This document shows positions 23,024 through 30,768 of a DNA stretch of 41,382 nt, one piece after another. A program made the translations under genes and the position numbers. The notes under the pieces are model-generated. The model ran no database searches. It was not told the origin of the DNA and saw only the letters and a list, made by a program, of their open reading frames with translations. The stretch is from SZUA-365 sp034002405 (lineage in GTDB: Bacteria; Bacteroidota; Ignavibacteria; SZUA-365): contig JAVFAS010000030.1 of assembly GCA_034002405.1 (NCBI GenBank), positions 1 through 41,382 on the forward strand, read 5' to 3'. Within the stretch, counting starts at the first letter, position 1. Every line of letters starts with the position of its first letter.

Positions 23024-23932
23024 ATGACCGTCTCACGCACCCTCGACGTCCGCGTCCATCTCGCGCTGCTCTTCGTGCAAATCACGTTTGGCGGCTTCAA
23101 TGTGTTCGGGAAATACGTCCTCGGCTATCTCCCCTCCCTCACGGTTGCTTCGTTCCGAGTGCTGTTCGGCGCTCCGGTCCTGATGCTGCTCGCGCTGCGC
23201 TTCGACGCGGTGCGTCCGCGGCGCCGTGATCTGTGGACTCTCGCCATGCTGGGCTTTTTCGGGGTCTTCCTCAACCAGCTCCTGTTCATTCTCGGACTCG
23301 AATACACCACGGCCACGAATTCCGCGATTCTCATGCCATCCATCCCCGTCTTTACCATGGCCGTGGCCATGATCATGGGAATCGAACGGCTGACGGCACG
23401 TCGCGCGGTGGGCATTGCGCTCGCCGTCGCCGGCGCACTGATCATGTTGCGCGTGACACGATTCTCGCTGTCAGAGGACACCGTCCTCGGCAACATCCTG
23501 ATTCTCGTCAATTGCCTGAGCTACTCGCTCTTTCTCGTTCTGGCGCGTCCGGTACTGCTGCGCATCCCGCCACTCACCGTGATCGCCTGGACCTTCCTCT
23601 TTGGTGGCGCCGGTGTTTTGCTCGTTTCCACCCCAACATTGCTCGCCACGGATTTTTCCGCCGTCCCCACTCTGGCCTGGATCGGCATTGCCTATGTGGT
23701 CGTGTTTCCGACAGTGGTCAACTACGTGCTCAACACCTGGGCGATCAAGCGCTCGTCCTCCGTCCTCGTCGCTGCCTACACCACCCTGCAACCCCTCGTC
23801 GCCACCGCGCTCGCGGTGAGTCTGCTCGGGGAACAGTTCGGCATGCGGGAACTGCTCGGGTTCGCGTGCATCGTTGGCGGATTGTTGTGGATCAGCCTGA
23901 CGCCCCGTGATCGGAGAATGGCTGATGGCTGA
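23024..23932 (+). CDS. EamA/DMT family transporter
   Basis: 302 residues with about ten hydrophobic segments in two homologous halves (for example FVQITFGGFNVFGKYVLG, GFFGVFLNQLLFILGLEYT with ATNSAILMPSIPVF, and later VVFPTVVNYVLNTWAIKRS with VAAYTTLQPLVATALAV). This is the EamA drug/metabolite transporter pattern. Substrates of the family range from amino acids to nucleosides, and nothing here fixes the substrate. The ATG at 23024 is chosen because membrane helix 1 follows; the open frame before it overlaps hypA antisense and is not coding. The last codons (MADG) and the stop lie inside a heptamer repeat array, so the natural C-terminus may have been altered by the repeat. Confidence 0.85.
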   Translation: MTVSRTLDVRVHLALLFVQITFGGFNVFGKYVLGYLPSLTVASFRVLFGAPVLMLLALRFDAVRPRRRDLWTLAMLGFFGVFLNQLLFILGLEYTTATNSAILMPSIPVFTMAVAMIMGIERLTARRAVGIALAVAGALIMLRVTRFSLSEDTVLGNILILVNCLSYSLFLVLARPVLLRIPPLTVIAWTFLFGGAGVLLVSTPTLLATDFSAVPTLAWIGIAYVVVFPTVVNYVLNTWAIKRSSSVLVAAYTTLQPLVATALAVSLLGEQFGMRELLGFACIVGGLLWISLTPRDRRMADG

Positions 23933-24004
23933 TCGCTGATCGCTGATGGCTGATGGCTTATCGCTGATGGCTTATCGCTGATCGCTGATGGCTTATCGCT
24001 GATG
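23921..24004. repeat. Array of twelve 7-bp repeats (GCTGATG/GCTGATC/GCTTATC)
   Basis: Twelve uninterrupted heptamers of three variants run from 23921 to 24004. The stop codon of the EamA gene (23930-23932) lies within it. Read on the minus strand it would give repeating PSAISD(K/Q)-type heptapeptides, but there is no gene there. Confidence 0.95.
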
Positions 24005-24078
24005 GGGCGTGTTCGGTATTTCCCTGCGTCTTCGGACTTCGTTATATTCATGTGATACAGGTCAACCGGGGATTTTTC

Positions 24079-25314
24079 ATGCGGTCGATTGATTTTCGTG
24101 AAAGCATCGCCATGGCGGTCAGTGCGCTGAAGGCCAACAAGCTGCGGGCCTCTCTGACGCTGCTCGGTGTGGTCATCGGAGTGTTTTCATTCATCGGTGT
24201 GATGACGGGCATCAGCGTGCTGCAGGACTCGATCGAGTCGAGTTTCAATGTGCTGGGATCGAACACGCTGCTCATCCAGAAATATCCGGCGATTCACGGC
24301 GGACCCGATTCGCGGCAGAAGTACCGGAACCGCAAGAACATTACCGTTGACCAGGGGATGTACATCCGCGACAACAGCCGGCTCGCGCAGTATGTGAACA
24401 TCCAGGCGAACACCTTCGGTGCGGTGGTACAGTACCGCAACCGCAAGACCAATCCCAACGTGCAGATTCTCGGCTGCACGCCGGAAATCATCCATACTCA
24501 AAATCGGGAGATGCAATCGGGCCGCGTCTTCAGCGATGCGGAGACGGATCACGGACGCAATGTGGTCGTGCTCGGCGCCGATATCGTGCGCATGCTCTTC
24601 CCGACCGAGGATCCATTGGAAAAGACGGTCCGGGTGGATGGCGTGCCGATGCGTGTGATCGGCGTGGTCGAACCGAAAGGCGGAATGTTCGGCGGAAATG
24701 CGGACAACTTCGTCTTGTTACCGCTGAGCACCTTCGCGAATCATTACGGAAGCGCCCGCTGGGTCAACATTCAGGCAAAGGCCGCCGACCAGTCCTCCTA
24801 CGACGCGATGGCGGACGAGGTGATCGGGCTGCTGCGCGTCGTGCGCCGCGTCCCTCCCGGCGAGGAGAATGACTTCGAGGTCGTTTCGAACGAGTCGTTG
24901 ATTTCCGAAGTGAACAATCTCACCTTCCTCATCCGCGCCGGTACGGGCGCCATTTCCGCCATCGCTTTGCTCGCGGCGGGGATCGGCATCATGAACATCA
25001 TGCTGGTGTCGGTCTCCGAGCGCACACGCGAAATCGGAGTACGGAAGGCGATCGGGGCGACCCGGCGCACCATTCTCACGCAGTTTCTCATCGAAGCGGT
25101 GGTCATTTGCCAGATCGGAGGGTTGCTGGGCATCGCGCTCGGACTCGGCGGCGGCAACATCCTTGCGCTCATGCTGCAGATTCCTCCCGTACTCCCCATC
25201 GGCTGGGCCCTGGTCGGCCTGGCCGTGACCTCACTGATCGGCGTGGTCTTTGGCGTCTATCCCGCGTGGAAAGCCTCGAATCTCGATCCGATCGAAGCCC
25301 TGCGCTACGAGTAA
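24079..25314 (+). CDS. MacB/FtsX-type ABC transporter permease
   Basis: 411 residues. N-terminal helix 1 (LLGVVIGVFSFIGVMTGI) is followed by a MacB periplasmic core domain (about 60-260) and three C-terminal FtsX helices (about 280-400). The FtsX part contains GIGIMNIMLVSVSERTREIGVRKAIGATRRTIL and the terminal YPAWKASNLDPIEALRYE, both characteristic. Such permeases need a separate ATPase, and none is encoded in the window. The start at 24079 (GGGG about 8 bases upstream) fits the family MRxxDFRESI-like beginning; a GTG at 24052 is an alternative just after a TATATT box (24043-24048). A short protein with a carboxypeptidase-regulatory-like domain starts 4 bp after its stop. Confidence 0.88.
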   Translation: MRSIDFRESIAMAVSALKANKLRASLTLLGVVIGVFSFIGVMTGISVLQDSIESSFNVLGSNTLLIQKYPAIHGGPDSRQKYRNRKNITVDQGMYIRDNSRLAQYVNIQANTFGAVVQYRNRKTNPNVQILGCTPEIIHTQNREMQSGRVFSDAETDHGRNVVVLGADIVRMLFPTEDPLEKTVRVDGVPMRVIGVVEPKGGMFGGNADNFVLLPLSTFANHYGSARWVNIQAKAADQSSYDAMADEVIGLLRVVRRVPPGEENDFEVVSNESLISEVNNLTFLIRAGTGAISAIALLAAGIGIMNIMLVSVSERTREIGVRKAIGATRRTILTQFLIEAVVICQIGGLLGIALGLGGGNILALMLQIPPVLPIGWALVGLAVTSLIGVVFGVYPAWKASNLDPIEALRYE

Positions 25315-25318
25315 GCCC

Positions 25319-25831
25319 ATGCGCGCCATCATCTCGATTTTTCTTCTCTCCATGATCGGGTGCGGAGCACTGGGCGTTTCCCCGTCCGGCGCTTCCCGTG
25401 CGGAGGCTTCACGTCAGGACGTCGTCCCCGGTAATTCCGTCTGGCGCATTCGTGGATCCGTTGTCGATATGGAAACGCGGGAGCCGCTGATCGGCGCGAA
25501 CGCTATCGTCAACTACCGGCTCCCGGGCAGCGATTCGATTCGCACGGCCGGCGCCGCGACGAATGTTCACGGAAGATATGTGGTCCAGATTCCTTCATCA
25601 TCCCCACCTCTCCTCGTGGGCATCACGATCTCATACATCGGATATGAGACCCTGGAATCCGATATGCCACAGTTTCCGGCGGCGGTGGCACGCCCGGGAG
25701 AAGCCAACGCGGGTGCCATCCCCTCGTCAGGCGATGGCACGACGACGACCACGTTGCTGATCGATCGCGGCCAGACGAACATGAAGGTTGTCGTGACGCC
25801 GGAAGACATTCGCAACCTGCCGGTTCGTTGA
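25319..25831 (+). CDS. Carboxypeptidase-regulatory-like domain protein, probable truncated TonB-receptor N-terminus
   Basis: 170 residues. A signal peptide with possible lipobox (LLSMIGCGA) is followed by a CarboxypepD_reg-like beta-sandwich: IRGSVVDMETREPLIGANAIVNY, then TNVHGRYVVQIP, and ISYIGYETLE. The chain ends VVVTPEDIRNLPVR, which is how the junction into the plug domain of many TonB receptors begins (EEIRNLPVRG...). The plug and barrel are absent: the stop TGA comes directly after NLPVR, and pepT begins 99 bp later. It may be a decayed receptor or a stand-alone domain. It starts 4 bp after the permease stop. Confidence 0.65.
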   Translation: MRAIISIFLLSMIGCGALGVSPSGASRAEASRQDVVPGNSVWRIRGSVVDMETREPLIGANAIVNYRLPGSDSIRTAGAATNVHGRYVVQIPSSSPPLLVGITISYIGYETLESDMPQFPAAVARPGEANAGAIPSSGDGTTTTTLLIDRGQTNMKVVVTPEDIRNLPVR

Positions 25832-25930
25832 CCAGGCATGCGGGACACCGTCCCCGGACCTCCGATCGAATTTCTGTCGACACGTGGAAATTTCTATCTT
25901 GTCAGATATACCGTTCATACGAGGCATGTC

Positions 25931-27184
25931 ATGATTCCTTCCGATTACCAGTACACATGTGTCCCCCGTTTTCTCAAATACGTCCAGTACGACACGCAAT
26001 CCGACGAAAACTCCGAGACCTTCCCGAGTACGGAGAAGCAGAAAATTCTCGGGGCCGAACTGGTCGAGGAACTGCGTGCGATGGGACTCACCGACGCGGC
26101 GATGGATGAATTCGGATACGTCATGGCCACGATTCCGGCGACGACCTCGAAACCGAATGTGCCGACGATCGGCTTCATCGCGCATATGGACACTTCGCCG
26201 GATGTTTCCGGTGCCAATGTGCGGCCGGTGCTCCACGAGCATTACGACGGTACGGATATCGTGCTCCCGGCGGATCCGGGCATCGTCATCACCGTCGCCG
26301 ACAATCCCGAACTCGCGGGCAAGAACGGCGAGACCATCATCACCGCTGACGGAACGACTCTGCTCGGCGCGGACAACAAGTCGGGGATCGCGGAAATCCT
26401 CGACGCGGCACAGTTCCTCCTGACACATCCCGACATCCCGCACGGAACAATACGAATCTGCATCACTCCCGATGAGGAAATCGGACAGGGTACGAAGTAT
26501 TTCGACGTCGCACGCTTCGGCGCGACCTATGCCTATACGGTGGACGGCGAGCAGCTGGGATCGATCGAGAATGAAACGTTCTGCGCCGACTCCCTCACCG
26601 TCGCGTTCGAGGGCGTCAGTATCCACCCCGGCTTCGCGAAGGACAAGCTGCTCAACAGCGTGAAAATGGCGGCGCGCTTCATCGAGAAACTTCCGCCGGA
26701 TGCCCTGTCACCGGAGACCACCGAAAAGAAACAGGGATACGTGCATCCCCATGGCATCGCCGGTGGAGTGGAAACAACGACGGTGAAGTTTCTCCTCCGC
26801 GCGTTCACGACCGAGGAACTGCGCGAGCAGGAGGCCTTTCTGCGCGGACTCGTGGACGAAACGCTGGCGGAATTTCCGAAAGGCAAGGCAGTGGTCACCG
26901 TGGAAGAGTCCTATCGGAACATGCGCTATGTGCTCGACGAACACCCCCAGGTGCTTGACGTCGCCACCGAGGCGATGAAACGGGTGGGACTCACGCCCGA
27001 AATCGGAAGCATCCGCGGCGGGACAGACGGCGCGCGGCTGTCATATATGGGACTCCCTTGTCCGAACATCTTCGCGGGCGAGCACAGCTTCCACAGCAAG
27101 CGTGAGTGGGTGAGCGTGCAGGACATGGAGAAAGCCGTGCAGACCATTGTCGCCATTGCCAGCGTGTACGAGGAACGTGCCTGA
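25931..27184 (+). CDS. pepT: Peptidase T (tripeptide aminopeptidase)
   Basis: 417 residues, normal for PepT. It is a cytosolic di-zinc M20 enzyme that removes the N-terminal residue of tripeptides. Metal and catalytic motifs: IAHMDTSPD (zinc His and catalytic Asp), LLGADNKSGIAEI (bridging Asp), TPDEEIGQG (general-base Glu and zinc Glu), DGEQLGSIENETF, and HSFHSKREWVSV near the end (zinc His). RGGTDGARLSYMGLPCPN is the PepT-specific signature. The ATG at 25931 fits the family start; the upstream open frame reaches the previous gene and is non-homologous. A TATCTTG box (25896-25902) could be its promoter element. Confidence 0.95.
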   Translation: MIPSDYQYTCVPRFLKYVQYDTQSDENSETFPSTEKQKILGAELVEELRAMGLTDAAMDEFGYVMATIPATTSKPNVPTIGFIAHMDTSPDVSGANVRPVLHEHYDGTDIVLPADPGIVITVADNPELAGKNGETIITADGTTLLGADNKSGIAEILDAAQFLLTHPDIPHGTIRICITPDEEIGQGTKYFDVARFGATYAYTVDGEQLGSIENETFCADSLTVAFEGVSIHPGFAKDKLLNSVKMAARFIEKLPPDALSPETTEKKQGYVHPHGIAGGVETTTVKFLLRAFTTEELREQEAFLRGLVDETLAEFPKGKAVVTVEESYRNMRYVLDEHPQVLDVATEAMKRVGLTPEIGSIRGGTDGARLSYMGLPCPNIFAGEHSFHSKREWVSVQDMEKAVQTIVAIASVYEERA

Positions 27185-27197
27185 TATCACCCGGCTT

Positions 27198-27239
27198 CGG
27201 TGCACCTGCGATGCAATTCGGTACACCTGCGATGCAATT
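27198..27239. repeat. Tandem duplication of a 21-bp unit after pepT
   Basis: CGGTGCACCTGCGATGCAATT (27198-27218) is followed at once by a copy differing by one base (27219-27239). It lies in the pepT 3' flank. Confidence 0.9.
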
Positions 27240-27277
27240 TGTTTCTTTGCTTTTCCCGAGGAATGTATTAGATTGAA

Positions 27278-27364
27278 GGGCCAATAGCTCTAATCCCGGC
27301 CCTCCCTACCGGGTTTAGAACAAACGCTTGGTAACCGTCCCGTTCCCCGCGGGACGGTTTTTTT
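27278..27364 (+). ncRNA. Candidate structured small RNA or leader ending in a strong terminator
   Basis: A compact non-coding segment with two hairpins. TCTAATCCCGG (27289-27299) can pair with CCGGGTTTAGA (27309-27319) around a CCCTCCCTA loop, with one T-T mismatch. The terminator at 27333-27364 follows. GGGCC (27278-27282) can instead pair with GGCCC (27298-27302), competing with the first hairpin. A TAGATTG box just upstream (27269-27275) could be the promoter. No known RNA family was recognised and there are no tRNA features. It may be an independent sRNA or an attenuating leader of the dehydrogenase gene that starts 68 bp later. Confidence 0.5.
27333..27364 (+). terminator. Strong Rho-independent terminator
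   Basis: AACCGTCCCG (27333-27342) and CGGGACGGTT (27350-27359) form a perfect 10-bp stem with a 7-base loop. The T run continues to 27364. It lies between pepT and the sugar dehydrogenase gene. Confidence 0.92.
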
Positions 27365-27431
27365 ATTGAACCGCCGGCCCGCCGTCGGTGTTATGAAACA
27401 GATCCCCTCACATACACCCGGAGGAAGCGCC

Positions 27432-28874
27432 ATGCGCTGGTTGATTCCTGTCCTCATCCTCATCCTTTTGTTCCCCCTTTCGCTGACGGCCCAGCATCAG
27501 ATCGAGCCCGCGTTCCCGAAGCTGTCCTTCACCCGTCCGGTGGACCTGCAGCATCCCGGCGATGAAAGCGGCCGCCTATTCGTCGTCGAGCAGGACGGCC
27601 GCATCCTCGTCTTCCCAAACGACCCCGATGTCACCGAGGCGCGGTTGTTTCTCGACATCCGCGACCGCGTCAACGATTCGGGCAACGAGGAAGGGCTGCT
27701 CGGCCTCGCATTCCACCCCTCATACAAGAGTAACGGGTATTTTTATGTGAATTATACCGCCGCGAATCCCCGACGAACGGTCGTCGCGCGGTATCGTGTC
27801 TCCGCGGCCGATCCCGATGTCGCGGATCCGGCGACCGAACGGGTGCTGTTGACGATTGCCCAGCCGTACAGCAATCACAACGGCGGGCAGGTCGGTTTCG
27901 GTCCCGATGGATACCTGTACATCTCCACGGGTGATGGGGGCTCGGGCGGGGATCCGCAGAACAACGCACAGAACCGGGCAAGTCTTCTGGGCAAGATTCT
28001 CCGGATTGACGTCGACAATCCCCGGAGCGGACAGAACTACGGCATTCCCGTGGACAATCCCTTCACCGGAAACACCGCGGGGCATGCGGAGGAGATCTGG
28101 GCGTATGGGTTGCGGAATCCCTGGCGCTTCAGTTTCGACCCTGTCACGGAACGTCTCTGGACAGGCGACGTCGGACAGAATCGATACGAGGAAGTGGATA
28201 TCATCGAGCCCGGCCGCAACTACGGCTGGCGGATCATGGAGGGGTTCGCCTGTTACAATCCCGCGTCAGGTTGCGATCAAGCCGGGCTGACCAAGCCTAT
28301 CGTCGAATACGGACGCGACGATGGCGCGTCGATTACGGGTGGTCATGTCTACCGGGGTCCCGGGGTTCCCGCGCTTGCCGGTACGTACATCTATGCGGAT
28401 TTCGTCACGGGAAAAATCTGGGGACTGTCATACGATTCCCCAACGGAATTCACGAACGAACTCCTGTTGAATTCGGGAAAGAATATCTCCGCGTTCGGTG
28501 TTGATGAACAGCGCGAACTCTATCTCTGCAGTTTCGACGGCAGCATCTACCGCTTTACACCGTCCGTGACGAACGGTTCAGCCGCGCCCGTCGTGCCCCT
28601 CCGACCGGAACTGCACAACGCATATCCGAATCCCGCCGTGCGCGGCACGCATGCGGATGTATCGCTGCGCTTCGCCGTTCCCGCGAAGCAATCCGTGCGA
28701 CTCATCCTCTACGACACACTCGGACGCGCCGTGCGCACAATCGCCAACGGTGAATTCGACGCGGGGATTCATCGCCTTCGCGTCGATATCGCGACGCTTC
28801 CGGCGGGAATCTACTTTACCGCCCTGCACATCGGTCGCGAACGACTCACACGCAAGCTTGTCATCCTGGAATGA
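27432..28874 (+). CDS. Secreted PQQ-type glucose/sorbosone dehydrogenase-like protein with T9SS sorting domain
   Basis: 480 residues. Signal peptide MRWLIPVLILILLFPLSLTAQ. The body (about 25-385) is the six-bladed propeller of the GSDH / aldose sugar dehydrogenase family: RLFVVEQDGRI, EEGLLGLAFHP, NHNGGQVGFGPDGYLYISTGDGG (with the conserved His), WAYGLRNPWRFSFD, WTGDVGQNRYEEV and NYGWRIMEG. Characterised members oxidise sugars with PQQ and calcium. The C-terminal sorting domain (AYPNPAVRG, LILYDTLGRAVRTI, LPAGIYFTALH) indicates T9SS export and surface attachment. GGAGGA (27420-27425) lies 6 bases before the ATG at 27432, fixing the start. Substrate is unknown and no PQQ synthesis genes are nearby. 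It converges with a small minus-strand gene. Confidence 0.88.
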   Translation: MRWLIPVLILILLFPLSLTAQHQIEPAFPKLSFTRPVDLQHPGDESGRLFVVEQDGRILVFPNDPDVTEARLFLDIRDRVNDSGNEEGLLGLAFHPSYKSNGYFYVNYTAANPRRTVVARYRVSAADPDVADPATERVLLTIAQPYSNHNGGQVGFGPDGYLYISTGDGGSGGDPQNNAQNRASLLGKILRIDVDNPRSGQNYGIPVDNPFTGNTAGHAEEIWAYGLRNPWRFSFDPVTERLWTGDVGQNRYEEVDIIEPGRNYGWRIMEGFACYNPASGCDQAGLTKPIVEYGRDDGASITGGHVYRGPGVPALAGTYIYADFVTGKIWGLSYDSPTEFTNELLLNSGKNISAFGVDEQRELYLCSFDGSIYRFTPSVTNGSAAPVVPLRPELHNAYPNPAVRGTHADVSLRFAVPAKQSVRLILYDTLGRAVRTIANGEFDAGIHRLRVDIATLPAGIYFTALHIGRERLTRKLVILE

Positions 28875-28890
28875 CAGGCCGCGGCCCTGG

Positions 28891-29037
28891 TTATTCGGAT
28901 TTCTGATTCCTGGCGATGTAGATATCCAAAGCCCGGATTACGCGTCCCGCCATTCGGGCGAAAAGCGTGAAACCGTAGATGGCGAAGATGAGCGTCAGGA
29001 CGCTAAACACGAGGGTGGTGATTTCATTCAAGGACAT
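28891..29037 (-). CDS. 48-residue single-span membrane protein
   Basis: The sequence begins MSLNEITTLVFSVLTLIFAI and continues with one hydrophobic span (about 8-27), an Arg-rich positive patch (ARMAGRVIRA) and a short polar tail ending KSE. The ATG overlaps the last 10 bases of the FAD-protein gene upstream, whose end supplies a purine-rich CAGGATGG about 5-12 bases ahead of the start, so coupled translation is likely. Positive-inside topology would put the C-terminus in the cytosol. No family was recognised. The tight overlap and sensible composition favour a real gene, but it is short. Confidence 0.55.
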   Translation of the reverse strand: MSLNEITTLVFSVLTLIFAIYGFTLFARMAGRVIRALDIYIARNQKSE

Positions 29038-30695
29038 GGAGATGGTCCATCCTGGGGATGTGACGGGAATTCGTGGGTATCGGAATGGAGGACTGTTTTA
29101 TCCTGAAAACAGGGGTCCGGATCGATCATGGTCCGCAGCCATGCCTGCGCGGCACGGATACCGTCCACGGCGGCGGACGTAATCCCGCCGGCATAACCGG
29201 CGCCTTCACCGACGGGATAGAGATTCGGATGCGCGGGTGACGTCAGCGTGATCCCGTCCCGCTCGATGCGATATGGTGATGATGTCCGGCTTTCGATACC
29301 GAAGACCTGCGCTTCACGGTGCTGGGCAAAGCCACGCAGTTTCCGGTCGAAGGTCGTGAAACCCCGTCGGAGACCATCATACAGGAATGGAGGGAACAGC
29401 GAATGGAGCGGCGCCGCCGCAACGGGATTCACGCAGGAACATGGAAGCAGGGACCGGCTCGCATGGCCCCCGAGAAAATCCTGCAGCCGCTGTCCGGGCA
29501 CGACATGCACCGACCCCGGACCATTCACCGAAGCCTGAAAACGTTGTTCGAGTTCCGACTGCAGTTGCAACGACGCGTCCACCCCGGTATAGCCCGCGTG
29601 CGCGAGATCCTCGGTGGAGACGTTCACGACGATCGCGGCGTTGGAGAAGCGTCCGCTCTTGAGATAGTTGCTCATACCATTGGTGACGACCCCCGTGCTG
29701 TCTGAACTGGCATTGAGCACATACCCGCCGGGACACATACAGAACGAGTACACCGCCCGATCTTCTTCACTCCATGTCCGCGCGAGACGATATTGCGCGG
29801 TTTCGATTCCGGGGTAGCGCTGCGCGTACCCCTTTCCATACTGGATTGCGTTGATCGCCGCCGCGGGATGCTCGACGCGCACCCCCATGGCGAATTCCTT
29901 CAATGTCATTGGAGTCCCACGAGCACGCAGCATCGCATACACCGCACGCGCGGAATGTCCCGTGGCAAGAAACAGCGCGGACGCATCGAGACGCCTGCCT
30001 TCATGCGTGTGCACCGACCGGACCCTGCCATCCTCATCGCTGTCGAATTCCGTGAACCGCGTGTCATAGTGGATCTCGATGCCGTCATGGGCGATATCCT
30101 CGAGCATGCGCGTGATGCATTGGCGGATTTTGTTCGACCCGAGATGCGGATTGTAGAGAAAGCGGATATTCTCCGGCGCTCCATAGCGGACAAACGCATC
30201 CATGATGAAGCTGATGTACGGCGACCGGATGCGCGTGATCAGCTTGCCGTCACTATAGGTGCCCGCGCCTCCCGCGCCGAAGCAGATATTTGACCAGGGG
30301 TGCAGGTCCCCGGTCTTCATGAACCGCGCCATATCCCGGACGCGTTGCCGCATCGGCGGACCCTGTTCGAGCACCACGGGTGCGATGCCATGCAGTCGCA
30401 GCCAATGTGCGCAGAAAATGCCACCCGGCCCGGTGCCCACGATCACGGGACGCAGCCCTTCGCGCCCCCGCTGTGACAGTGCCACCCGCTGTCGCGCGAT
30501 TCCCGCATGAATCACGTCCGCCGGGTCCTGCAGTTCGGTACTCAGCGAATATTGCACACGGATGTCATGATGCTGCCGCGCATCGATGCTCCGCTTGAGA
30601 ATACGAAACGGCACATTGCCACCGAGTCGCGATGCAACGGCCCGCTGGAGGTCTTCTTCGGAATGGTGATATGGAAGGATGATCTGAACGTGCAT
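29028..30695 (-). CDS. FAD-dependent oxidoreductase of the COG2509 family
   Basis: 555 residues. An N-terminal domain (about 1-75; LKRSIDARQHHDIRVQYSL) precedes a Rossmann FAD-binding motif (VIVGTGPGGIFCAHWL, about residue 84). Family-specific segments follow: PWSNICFGAGGAGTYSDGKL, FLATGHSARAVYAML, GVRVEHPAAAIN, FCMCPGGYVLNASSD, and the closing FAD site PVGEGAGYAGGITSAAVDG. These proteins are broadly distributed 'uncharacterised FAD-dependent dehydrogenases'; no reaction is established. The last 30 or so residues (His/Pro/Asp-rich) look non-conserved and overlap the start of the small membrane-protein gene. It lies 73 bp downstream of the degenerate sigma-54-type regulator and may be co-transcribed with it. 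Confidence 0.88.
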   Translation of the reverse strand: MHVQIILPYHHSEEDLQRAVASRLGGNVPFRILKRSIDARQHHDIRVQYSLSTELQDPADVIHAGIARQRVALSQRGREGLRPVIVGTGPGGIFCAHWLRLHGIAPVVLEQGPPMRQRVRDMARFMKTGDLHPWSNICFGAGGAGTYSDGKLITRIRSPYISFIMDAFVRYGAPENIRFLYNPHLGSNKIRQCITRMLEDIAHDGIEIHYDTRFTEFDSDEDGRVRSVHTHEGRRLDASALFLATGHSARAVYAMLRARGTPMTLKEFAMGVRVEHPAAAINAIQYGKGYAQRYPGIETAQYRLARTWSEEDRAVYSFCMCPGGYVLNASSDSTGVVTNGMSNYLKSGRFSNAAIVVNVSTEDLAHAGYTGVDASLQLQSELEQRFQASVNGPGSVHVVPGQRLQDFLGGHASRSLLPCSCVNPVAAAPLHSLFPPFLYDGLRRGFTTFDRKLRGFAQHREAQVFGIESRTSSPYRIERDGITLTSPAHPNLYPVGEGAGYAGGITSAAVDGIRAAQAWLRTMIDPDPCFQDKTVLHSDTHEFPSHPQDGPSPCP

Positions 30696-30768
30696 GAAAA
30701 TACTGCTGCGCGAAGTTAGGAAATTTCTTGCACTTCACGCAGCAGCGCTGTCATTGTCACGGAGACAA

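Noticed and set aside
22551..23036. 160-residue N-terminal extension of HypB
   Set aside because: It is the out-of-frame shadow of hypA. The HypB family begins with MC-TCGC, found at 22550.
24052..24078. GTG start for the MacB-type permease
   Set aside because: It lies only three bases after a TATATT box, and the ATG at 24079 has a better-placed GGGG and family-like N-terminus. Kept only as an alternative.
27278..27364. Possible tRNA or other standard RNA gene
   Set aside because: No T-arm motif, CCA-type acceptor stem or cloverleaf can be drawn; SRP RNA and tmRNA hallmarks are absent.
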